Assembly (NCBI GenBank): GCA_905160935.1
Contig: CAJHZI010000682.1
Coordinates: 62,001 to 126,000, forward strand
DNA length: 64,000 nt
Source of the DNA: Enchytraeus crypticus
Taxonomy: Eukaryota; Annelida; Clitellata; Enchytraeida; Enchytraeidae
Direction: 5' to 3'
Each line of letters opens with the position of its first letter. The first letter of the stretch is position 1. Positions 47,701 through 57,679 of the stretch are shown piece by piece. The notes below the pieces were generated by a model. The model did not search any database. It saw nothing but the letters and a program-made list of their open reading frames with translations, and was not told the origin of the DNA. The translations under genes and the position numbers were made by a program.

Positions 47701-50157
47701 TGTCGTTGTCTTTATCAGTTCTAGCTATCTCGCCTCTTACTAAACGCGCATAACACGAGAAGTCTCTATACTTGGAAATCTTAAAGCATTAGGAATTAAG
47801 TCTTTTCAATTTCAGACTCACATATTTAGAAATAGGTAGGAGGTTAATTACGTCAACCCAAATAGGCTCTATTATCAAAACTGTCACTAAATGCTTCTTT
47901 CTGAATCGGCACTTAGGATCCGCTTATAATTCTGTCCATTGGCCAGAGCCAGTGGTGATGTCGGTAAGATATTCAACCGCCGATCAGTATGAATGGGGAT
48001 TAAATCCTGGGCTCACCCGTAACTGACATCGCTTTAGAGAAAAGAAACTGACGTTAACACTTGACGCTTTTTACTTTATCATTGATTCTTTAAAATTGTA
48101 TTGTTCAGTGCATTTAAAGATGCGACTACCAATTTTTGAATTGGTTTGCGCAAGACTAACGCCACTGTGAACAGTCCTACGTACTGGATCGACGGAATTA
48201 CATCCAGTTACCGGCCTCCCTGGCAAACTGGAAAACCTAACTCCATACAGCAGTGCATAACGCAAGTGTTCGATAACGACAAGCAGACGATAACTGACGA
48301 CAACTGTCTCGCTAGAAACAGCTATGTGTGCAAGAAATACGCAGGTAAGTTACTTCAAGCTTAAGGTTCCAGTTTGAACATTTTCTAATAGCTGTCAGCT
48401 TAATTTTACGTATTCTATAAAGAAAACTCTCAGGTTACTGTCCAAAATCCGACCATAATTCTACAGTTGCCTTCTATAGTAACTAAAAATCTTTAAGTAG
48501 TGGAAAATTTTTCAGCCCGGCCGGAGAAAATAAATCCTGCAGAGGATTCTTTCACCTTTAAGGGATATAATCGGCAATATATTATTTTATGTTAAGATCA
48601 ACGACATTTTAATATTTTAAATAGACGAGTAGATATGATTTTCAGTTAATGAAATCTGATTTTTGTCTTCTGACTGCCACTAGACTAGACACTTGCCTAC
48701 AAATACAGCATGCTGGACTTGAATTCCGTTGAAGTTTAGTTAATGAAAACGCTGTTAGTGTTAGCATATAAATTCTCTCTCTGCATATAGCATATCATAT
48801 TGATAAAGATATTAGCAAACTTGCTCAAAATTTCATCAATAAATTTAAACTTGCTCATAAATTAATGCGTTATCAAACGTGTGTACTTGTATCAATATGT
48901 TAATGTTGACATACAGATACTAGTAAGCTACTTCTAAAACTAGCTATATCTATAGATATGTCATATGTTTGTAACAGGACCACCAACAGAGGGTCCAACA
49001 ACAACAACAACTAGTACTACTACAACGACAAGCTCAACAACAACATCAACAACAACTACATCCACAACAACAACATCAACAACAACTACATCAACAACAA
49101 CAACTACATCAACAACAACTACATCAACAACAACAACTACATCAACAACAACTACATCAACAACAACAACTACATCAACAACAACTACATCAACAACAAC
49201 AACTACATCAACAACAACAACTACATCAACAACAACTACATCAACAACATCAACAACAACTACTACGTCCACAACCACAACAACCACATCTACTACGACA
49301 ACAACCTCAACCACAACAACAACTACATCCACAACCACAACATCCACAACAACAACAACATCCACTACGACAACAACCACATCCACAACAACAACAACAA
49401 CAACATCCACTACGACAACAACCACATCCACAACAACAACTACTACGACAACTGCATCAACAACAACTACCGTTGAATCAACAGCCCTTGTCGCTTCTGA
49501 TATAACCAGCATTTCATTATCAAGTGAAACAAATGAAAATACAAGGACTAATCGATCTACAAGTTCAGGAAATTTAGTTACAAGAAACTGCGTATATTAT
49601 AACAGCACCTACATTTCTACAACATTAGGCTTATCTAGCACGATCAATTTAAATAGTCTCTCTTCTCAATTATCGAGTAAAATAACAAGTCTTCAAACAA
49701 CGAAGGAATTATTAATTTGTGAAGAGCTCAGTTCCTTGCAGACTTCACAAGTATCAAGAGATGATGACTCTATTTCATCGCACACGACACATTTGGTGCC
49801 CAGACCTGTCACAGAGTTGCGTTGTTGTTGTCTCTGCTGTTCTGCTGTTGATACGTCTAAGTGCAGTCAGTGTGCTGGGAAAACTGGTAGCCAGGGGTTC
49901 GCTGATTGTATATCCGATATACCAACCAGTGGAAATCCCAATTATGACAGAGATGACCCGAAATTTGATCCTCCGAAATCAATAGGCGGTGAAGAATTTC
50001 CAGATCTGACAGAATATGACGAAGAGTATAAAGAGTCTGAAGAGTTAACGGAGAATTTGTCTGAGTTGAAACCTGAACTGAAAAGATCCCTGGAATTTAC
50101 TCTGGAGGAATTGATGTTGGATTGCCAGTATGATGGAGAGCCGTGTGATCTGCATGA
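44755..50157 (+). pseudogene. DEG/ENaC-CTLD-mucin gene, copy 3 (exons 1-5 only)
   Basis: Exons 44755-44893, 45784-46029, 47075-47228, 48109-48344 and 48978-50157 match copy 1 exons 1-5 in order and phase. They encode the N-terminus (starting at the Met equivalent to M14 of copy 1), TM1 with FPAVTICNMSP, the polybasic TRRKRQ, the CTLD, a Thr-rich exon made mostly of ACA repeats, the module CCCLCC and an acidic stretch ending LMLDCQYDGEPC. In exon 4 the codon for the conserved Trp of the WIGL motif is TGA (48137-48139), so translation should stop inside the CTLD. No equivalents of exons 6-13 follow up to the window end. It is the most diverged copy. It could still make a short TM1-only protein, and exon 4 skipping would not keep the frame (236 nt). 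Confidence 0.8.
47950..48068 (+). repeat. SINE family B
   Basis: 'gatgtcggtaagatattcaa', 'gccgatcagtatgaatgggg', 'aaatcctgggctcacccg' and 'aaactgacgttaacac', in intron 3 of copy 3, ending about 40 bp before exon 4. Confidence 0.8.
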
Positions 50158-50194
50158 GTAAGTATTCTTCACTAGAGCAAACCAAATGTGTGTA

Positions 50195-50628
50195 TGTATG
50201 CATGCATGTATATATATATAATATGTATATTAAATACATATATATATATATATATATATATCTTTCTTCTTCAGTGCCCTGCCGAGTGGCAGGTTCAAGG
50301 TACATAATCATACTCAAAGTCTTTTTTCTCGCTCCATAAGAGCACTCCTTAGATCAACAAGTTAATCCCTTCACAAAGTCTATGCCTTATCCATGCCTTA
50401 TGTAGCCTATAGTTTGGAAAAAAATATGGTTTCTGAGGTGGTTTCCCGTTGCCTTCATCAGTTAGATGGATTAATTACTAATAATCCTGGAGAAAATATT
50501 TCATGGTGAGGTGGGTCCCTCTTGCCATCCTCAGCTCCTGCCTTTAGTCGCCTCTTACCTACGCGCGGCAGATTGTTTGCGGTTGCCCTATTCTGCAGTG
50601 GTCCAACCACACCCGAGTACAACACGGG

Positions 50629-50632
<4 letters not shown>
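50195..50632 (-). repeat. (TA)n plus reversed family D SINE
   Basis: TA tract (about 50205-50262), then 'cttcagtgccctgccgagtg', 'gcaggttcaaggtacataat', 'ttaatcccttcacaaagtct', 'tttcatggtgaggtgggtcc' and 'cacccgagtacaacacgggg'. This is the reverse complement of the 36515 copy. Confidence 0.8.

Positions 50633-50697
<65 letters not shown>
50633..50697. repeat. (TA)n microsatellite
   Basis: Pure TA repeat directly adjoining the 5' end of the reversed SINE. Confidence 0.95.
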
Positions 50698-50699
<2 letters not shown>

Positions 50700-51233
50700 G
50701 CATTTATAATCAATTCATAGTCATCTTAACAAAGTGTAAGAGCTCTCAGTTGATTATCATAAAAATCTTATTTCAAAGACTATGCCTTTATGACCAAATT
50801 AAATTAAAGTTACACAACAACCACAACAATAAGTAAATTTAAATTTTAAATTGAAATCTATAAGTTCAGAGTTGCTGTCTGAAAAAGTAATTTTCCACGA
50901 GCGATATTTTACAGCATGGAAAGCTTGATACCTGGAAAAATTAAATTCTAGACTCGTTCACGTATTGCTGGCGTTTGAAAAATATGCGCCCAGCAGTATT
51001 GCATACAAAAATGCATCATTATGTTTCTCCACTTTAATCCATTGGTGAGATATAGGCCCCCATTTCTCGTAGAGCTTACACGTATGTCTAAATACATGTA
51101 TGCTTATATCACGTGAAGAAACAAAGAAATCGAATCTGGGACTGAAAATAGTAAAGCAATTTATCAATGAAAATACGATTGAATATTGATTGTAAAATCG
51201 TATAGGCTTTTAGAACAACATGTATAGACCAAA
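50698..51233. other. spacer, nothing recognised
   Basis: AT-rich DNA between the reversed SINE and the hairpin that borders the polymerase fossil. 'catgtatagacc' at about 51219-51230 also occurs at 33289-33300, left of the ISL2EU element. Confidence 0.5.
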
Positions 51234-51296
51234 ATGATTTTATGTGGCCATTTAGTCGATCCTATAAGGATCGACTAAATGGCCACATAAAATCAT
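51234..51296. repeat. perfect 30-bp hairpin at the edge of the polymerase fossil
   Basis: Left arm 51234-51263 and right arm 51267-51296 are exact reverse complements separated by three bases. The core is ATGTGGCCATTTAGTCGATC. It lies beside the 3' end of the polymerase-B remnant. Confidence 0.95.
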
Positions 51297-51320
51297 GAAA
51301 TCATGTTTTCTTTTTCTGAA

Positions 51321-54300
51321 TCACTTCATATACTCCATTATATTCTGTTGCATCATAGAATGCAGCTCTCTTTTATCATGTATTTTGTGTTCGACAGTAT
51401 CTGTTCTAGGAAACCAATTAACTTTATCTCGTTCAAATGCATCTCTTAATTCCGGTTTTATTAAGTTTTCAAACTTATCTGTTAGTGCCATGTATGCACT
51501 ATCTGTATCAATTTCCATATACTGAAAATCTGATCTATCTAAATATTTATCGATGCAATCATAATAAAATTTTAGCATCCTGAGCTTTGAATAATCATAG
51601 ACTGTACAGCCTATTTGGATGGGTATATTCTGTTCTATTGTTTTCTTTTTCTGAATCACTTCATATACTCCATTATATTCTGTTGCATCATAAAATGTAG
51701 GTTTACATTTTAATTTATTGAATTTCTTTTCGTCGCAGAACTGAGTCTTTTTATGTTTATTCTTATTCATTATCGTCCTACCAATGAAACTATTGCCTGA
51801 AATCTTTGCAGAATCTGCTATAATAGCATATTTTGTATCCACATCCCCCTTTCTTCTTTCATCACTTACCCAATCCGCGAATCCTTCAAATATCTTTCTA
51901 TGTATTGCTGGAATTACTCCATATAATTTAGTTACTCTACAACCGCGTTCTATTAGCCATTTTAACGTATCAGATGAGAGTAGGATTTGAGTTGCTTGTA
52001 AAGTTCCTATCAATTTCTTCGACTTTGTGAATTTACTTTTTATGTTCATGACTAGATTCTTTGTGAATTCACTACAGACTGATTCGTCATATTCCATATT
52101 CTTAAAAATAGGACACATCTCACTAAAATATTCGTATTTGTCTTCGGGAACATTAATGTCTACTTCTAAGAAACCGTAGAATATATCTTTAAAATATTGT
52201 ATATCTTTATTACTGTAGTGTACAATGTGTTCTGTGGATATCCACTTAAGTTCACCACAGGGCATATCTAATCCTAGGCAATATAAATATAATGCATTTG
52301 CATCGAATCCACATATTTTTTCACCGTCTTACCAACTTTATCGTAAGTCCATTCCTTATTTTGTTGATCATAATGAACTCTGGTTATTTGTGTTTCATCT
52401 GTTTCGTGATATCTATGATAAACTATTGATGCACCACCAACAATATTTTTCTTAAATTTATAGAAAACGTCACTATTTTCGTTATTAATAATTCTAAGTA
52501 GGGGATACTTTTTATCGTATCGTTCTAACGCTTTTTGTCTATAAAATTTCTTATACAAGTCATCAGCTCTTTGTCTATTACAAGTTATACAAGCAATTAC
52601 ACAATTATCTTTAGTATGCGATGTAGAACAGTCGATTCTATCTAAAGTCCACAAGTTCTTGTAATTATACGAAACTGGTTGCCAGCAGTAGTGACATGAA
52701 TATTTTTCTTCAATTAGCAGTATTCTAACGTCATTTATTTCAATATAATTTTCTAGTGGTCTATTAGCTTTTACATCTTGTTCTTTGTTCCCTTCAATTC
52801 TTTCTTTAATATTCGAATTAAATATAGTTTCTGTTCTACCATCTTTTGATTTGTCTTTTAGAAACACTTCAAAATCTTTAATAGAAAATTGAAACATAAT
52901 ATTTTCACTTAATGCTGGTAAAGATGTTGCATCTTTGTACATGTCTAATTTAAATATGGAATAGAACTCTTTCTGCTTTAAGCAAGCTTTCAACATCGGT
53001 CTTACATCCAAATTGTTATACCATTTTAGTAGGTCTCTTATGTAAACTAATCCAATATCCTTCCAGTAGTCCATAAAATTATTTAATTCATCTAAAGATA
53101 ATTTAGTGTTTTTAAGTGTCGAGTCAAAATCTTCTACTTTTAGAACTGTTATTGGATAATCCAATTTTTCATAGGAATCTAACCACTCATATGGGAATAT
53201 GCCTTTAACCTCACCCACATCGTAAGCTTTAATAAATTTATCTAGAGTTGTACCAGCCGCACGGTATGACATCTGATCTAGAAAGAGAAATTGTGCTGTT
53301 TTTATACACTTGTATCTATTAGCAGTTTTCAATATGAAGGGATTTTTATCTCGCTTTAGTATTTCGGGCATGAACCCTTCATTAATCAGTAAACAGGTAT
53401 CGTAGAAACCTGAATTAAATCCAACTATTGGAATGCTAGAGCAGTACTGATTTAATTGACTTAGATACATTTCTCTTTTCTTCTCATTATCATATTGAGA
53501 TATTTTATCATATAAAGGTTTCATTTTTTGAATCATCAAATTTCTAGCAGTACTAGATACTTCATCGAAATATTGAAACATTTGGTTAGTTAATTCTTTA
53601 GGGTCTTTGGTCAATATAAATTTTTCTTCTCTGTCATAACCGGGGTTATTGGTTGAAATTGAAACAGATATAGGAACATGCTGAGTTACATAGTTTAATT
53701 TCTTTAATTTTGATACGTATTCATTAATCTTTAGTAGAAGAGATTCTAAATCAAAAATCATTAGGTATTCATATTTAAAATCTACTTCTACTTCAAAATA
53801 TTCAGACAATTCAACAACTACATTTCTTTTACACTGCCAGATATCAGATTTGCTATTAAATGAATCAGTATGTTCAACTTTACAAGTCTTGGAATGTCTG
53901 TCAAGAAGACAGGGTTTATCAAATCTGTATCCGCATCTATCGCACACAAAACTCTTTGCCAGTTTAAATAAATTTGTTACTACAGATAAATGATTTTCAT
54001 ATAAATTCAAATATTTAGGTTCTCTGTCGTAGTTAAATTTAGATTTTCTAATATATTTAATCGACTTATCTTCACTATAACATATGATATTTATTGCGTA
54101 CACTGTATTGGACTCATACTTGTCTAATTCATTAACGTAGTCAAATCCTGGATAGTTCTTAATTTTTTCTTCTGTTTGCTTTGCATCTAAATCGTAAAAT
54201 TTTCTAAATAACTCTTTTGCTTGCTTCAAATATCTGTCTTTCCTAGATCCATTAATGATTGCAAAACACCCCCATGCACACATGTTGTTTTTAATTTGAT

Positions 54301-54926
54301 CTAGCGATATTATGAATGCTGACGATTTTATATAATCTGGCAACTGAACATTTGCACCAACTGGGTAATCCAACCTAACCATTTTGACAGCCATTGCATA
54401 GACACCAACTAATCTAGTTGACGAATCTGAGAAATCTAGACTAATTTTGTTCATAATTTCATCTCCAGTTAAATAGTGGAAAGTATTGTTCAAATCTTGG
54501 TAATTTTTAATTAGTTGGTATTTATCGAAATAGAATTGCTGAGACGGTTCAAATATTCTAACTTCATATAAGTATATTTTCGCAGACATAACCAAACGTT
54601 ATCTGAAGTTTAAAGGCATTATTTTCATTCATGTATATATCTGTCAAACACTTTTTTATATCATCAAAGGACTTAATACAGTTGTAGTAATACATTTTGA
54701 TATACTTATTATACTTTTCAATACCATGTCTCTTCCTTAAAGCAGATATTATCTTACGTATTTTATTTATATTGTTAGAGGGATTCAGTATCCAGAATTT
54801 CTCAATATTGCATTTTCTATATTTTTTATTGAAATTTGTACGCTGTTTAGCAAGTGTCAGTCTTTTTATACTTTTATATCTTATTACTCTTCTTCTCTTC
54901 AAAGCTGGTGGTATTGTACTCTCCAT
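51321..54926 (-). pseudogene. family-B DNA polymerase remnant (fossil)
   Basis: Parts recognisable in order: an N-terminal region; a C2H2-like finger (CDRCGYRF and the following His/Cys); exonuclease motifs (FDLES; GFNSGFYDTC); a region of the type 'DVRPML..C'; an HNH-like nuclease motif (CHYCWQPV, LDRIDC, CITCNRQRAD); the motif NIVGGASIVYHRYHE; then the polymerase palm motifs KISGNSFIGR and EIDTDSAYMAL (YxDTDS-type). Such enzymes are usually protein-primed replicases of viruses and virus-like transposons. It is broken, with about two interruptions. Confidence 0.75.
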
Positions 54927-54970
54927 TAACTTATACTATTTATATATGAAAGAATTAATGATTTACTTTT

Positions 54971-55273
54971 TTACTGCAATAGAGACATCTCATAAATATG
55001 TCTCTTTGTTTTCACATGTCCAGATAAGCAGTACTCCTTGACTACTTTTCCACAAGTGCATACAATATCTCTAGCATGAGGGTTATTGTGATTGTGCACA
55101 AACATGTGTTTATTCATGTTACTGTAGGAAATTAATTTTTCACAAATTTCACAAGGTATTTTTTGCCTGTATGCTTCAGCTATACACGACTTACATTTAT
55201 ATGAGACACCTACGCTTTTTGGAAATAAATCTCTAGATTTAGTTACTTTGCAAGTCTTACAGAAGGACTCCAT
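54971..55273 (-). CDS. small Cys-rich zinc-finger protein of the polymerase element
   Basis: A 100-residue frame with regularly spaced metal-binding residues: FCKTCK, YKCKSC, PCEICE with a following HMFVHNH, then VCTCGK and a His pair (HVKTKRH). The fingers suggest nucleic-acid binding. It lies upstream of the polymerase on the same strand, so it is probably part of the same element. I recognise no specific family. Confidence 0.5.
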   Translation of the reverse strand: MESFCKTCKVTKSRDLFPKSVGVSYKCKSCIAEAYRQKIPCEICEKLISYSNMNKHMFVHNHNNPHARDIVCTCGKVVKEYCLSGHVKTKRHIYEMSLLQ

Positions 55274-55590
55274 TTAATAGTACCATTATTAGTGAAGTAA
55301 ATTTTATAAGAGAATTATTAAAATCTCAGAATATAATAAATTCTATGAGAGAATTGATTCAAAAGAATTTATTACTTATCGATTCAATGTTTATATATTT
55401 ATGTGAAGAAATGCTAACGGAGCTTGTATAGTAAATGACAACCTCCCTTTGAATTATGAACAACCAGAAAGTAACAAACATAATTAAATTAGTGTACACC
55501 TTGAGATATCAGAAGAGTAAACAAGTTTTGAAGCAAATGAGTGAGATAATAAACAAATCTGGATATACATTTCTCAAGAAGCATCTGCGT

Positions 55591-55631
55591 CTTAGTAACG
55601 GCGATACTGCATGGTATCACGGTTGCTAAGG
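55591..55631. repeat. palindromic 40-bp repeat, copy 1 of 2
   Basis: CTTAGTAACGGCGATACTGC ATGGTATCACGGTTGCTAAG: an imperfect dyad (CTTAG...CTAAG, GATAC...GTATC). A second copy lies at 55720-55760. Confidence 0.85.
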
Positions 55632-55719
55632 GCTTGTTTATGGTTTGAAGTCCGTTTCGTAATTCAACGATGATGTAAGTCAGTTATCAAGAACTTCATA
55701 TTTGACATTGTAAAATCTC

Positions 55720-55760
55720 CTTAGTAACGGTGATACTGCATGGTATCGCGGTTGCTAAGG
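55720..55760. repeat. palindromic 40-bp repeat, copy 2 of 2
   Basis: Same dyad as 55591-55631 with two or three substitutions. It directly precedes the long inverted repeat at 55767. Confidence 0.85.
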
Positions 55761-55766
55761 GAGTAC

Positions 55767-55905
55767 TTAATTAAGAGTTCCCTTTGAGTACAAGTGACAA
55801 AGACGTATAATTGGACTACCTTAAGAGCGAACGATGGTGAGCGAATTAAGGTGGTTCAATTGTACCCCCCTTTGGCACTGGTACTCAAAGGGAACTCTTA
55901 ATTAA
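55767..55905. repeat. long imperfect inverted repeat
   Basis: The left arm starts TTAATTAAGAGTTCCCTTTG and the right arm ends in its exact complement. The arms stay complementary, with mismatches, towards a centre near 55836. Possible terminal hairpin of the neighbouring element, or a MITE. Confidence 0.85.
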
Positions 55906-56329
55906 CTATTTATACAGTGTCAAATCTGACCAGTGTTGGCAGCTATTGCTTTTTGTCAAGATATGTATTCCCATATTTTAATTCGCATTTATCAGCTATT
56001 TATTCATTCCTTATATAAGAGATATAATTATTAGATTTTTTCGATTTCAAATGAGTGTTAAATTTCGGGAATTTTGTTGCGATCTTGAACATCATGGAGT
56101 AGAATAGAAATTAGCTCAAGAATAGTGCTGATTGATAAGGAAGTTTAACAGTCACTTTCGGAACAACGGGACATTCTGAAGGTTTGTCGTAGATTAGAAA
56201 AAGGCAGGGGCCAAGTCATACGTATGCTACAATATAGGATTATATAGCTAACAGCTGACAGTCATCAACAACTGTTGTCTAATACTAGATGCTATATACA
56301 TGTGTATTATTTTCAATATTTTGCCTACA

Positions 56330-56995
56330 TCATTATTATTATTACTATTTATTCGTGAATAAATCCACACACAAAGCATAAAGAAAGAAATTACAAATAT
56401 GTGCAAAACATTCACAACAAGCAACCAATGCAGATGCAAACAAGTAAATGAGAGTGAAACAATGTTAAATTATCAGTGAAGCATTCTAGAGTGACTGTTC
56501 CACACTGCTAACAAATTTTCTACGAACAGCTTCCTTAATGGATAAAACTGACCAAGCAATGTCACAGGAGTTATTAACACAGAGAGAATAGCAGTAAGGT
56601 CTATTTGCAAAATTTAACATAATGCTAAACACGTATTCATTAGAATTGCTGCAGTAATCACTTAAACATTTCCTTATGAACAATAGTTTTTCTTAGTTGC
56701 ACAGTACTTTTTAAATCATTTCTCCCCAAATTATGTATAAGTTCCCTAACTGATTCCCATTTACTATATCCAAAAAGAGTCCTATATATAGAGTTCCACC
56801 AATTATTGAGTAGATTTAACTGAGAGGTATTTAAGTTAATTGATTCAATACAATATAATAGAATAGGTAAGCAATGACTCTCCAAAAGATGTAACTTAAC
56901 CACTTCATTACATGATTTAGCTTTATTTAATATTATATTAACAATTGCGAAAAACTTCCTTTATCTATTATTATCTATTGAGAAAACAAACGTTA
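56330..56995 (-). mobile_element. LINE 3' fragment
   Basis: The - strand from about 56995 reads KFFAIVNIILNKAKSCNEVV, then KLHLLESHCLPILLY, then SKWESVRELIHNLGRNDL. This is the C-terminal part of a CR1/Jockey-like LINE reverse-transcriptase ORF. The frame slips near 56660-56690 and then continues to a stop at about 56486 (IRKCLSDYCSNSN). The rest to about 56330 is probably 3' UTR. It lies just beyond the last recognised exon of the CD20-like gene. Confidence 0.75.
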
Positions 56996-57031
56996 TATCC
57001 TTATTGTATGAAATTTTAATTTAGATATTAG

Positions 57032-57638
57032 TTAGAAAGATAGAAACTCACTGGGGTAATGCTGGATTTGAGCAGTATAAGGAGTGTTTGCATAATGACC
57101 CTCTTGTCCGTACACTTGATGAACAGACGGCTGACCATTACTTATCTCTATTGCTTGGTTCGATTCTACTGACTGAGTAAAATACCAGTAAAATAAGAGT
57201 ACATTATTACAATAGAGATTTCAATCAATCAACAAGTATTTAACGTCCGGTTTCTCGTCGTAAGGCAATATCAGGGTTTTCACTTGCAGACTCCGTATAA
57301 ACAGACGCCAAAGCGTCAAATGATGACGACTGGTATACAACGACTATAAGACAAAGCGAGACCAAAAAAGAGCGAGTCCAAGATCCAAGGCTAGAGGGTC
57401 AAATAGACCTCTGGCGGAAAGAGCTGGGATTTTTAGCTTGCCCAGGGAAATACTAATACAATTACAAGATAAAAAATATTATGATCGAGAGATCCATAAT
57501 ATAGAAGCAGAAAATATAAAGGAGCGTCTACCAACGGCAGATCTAATTTCATCATGTCAGTCATCATATCAAGTTCATCATAACGAGTGACTGCCAGAAT
57601 ATCATAATTGCTTAGCCTACAAAAGGAGGCTTTATATT

Positions 57639-57679
<41 letters not shown>

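Larger units (their letters stand above)
51234..55905 (-). mobile_element. fossil of a virus-like element with family-B DNA polymerase
   Basis: Region on the - strand with a large polymerase-B remnant, small zinc-finger and basic frames upstream of it, a perfect hairpin at one end, and repeated palindromes plus a long inverted repeat at the other (55591-55905). The polymerase resembles those of Polintons, adintovirus-like and linear-plasmid-like elements. No capsid, packaging ATPase, protease or integrase is seen here, so the exact family is open and the copy is partial. It is broken in roughly two places. Long stretches remain open, which suggests modest age. Confidence 0.65.
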
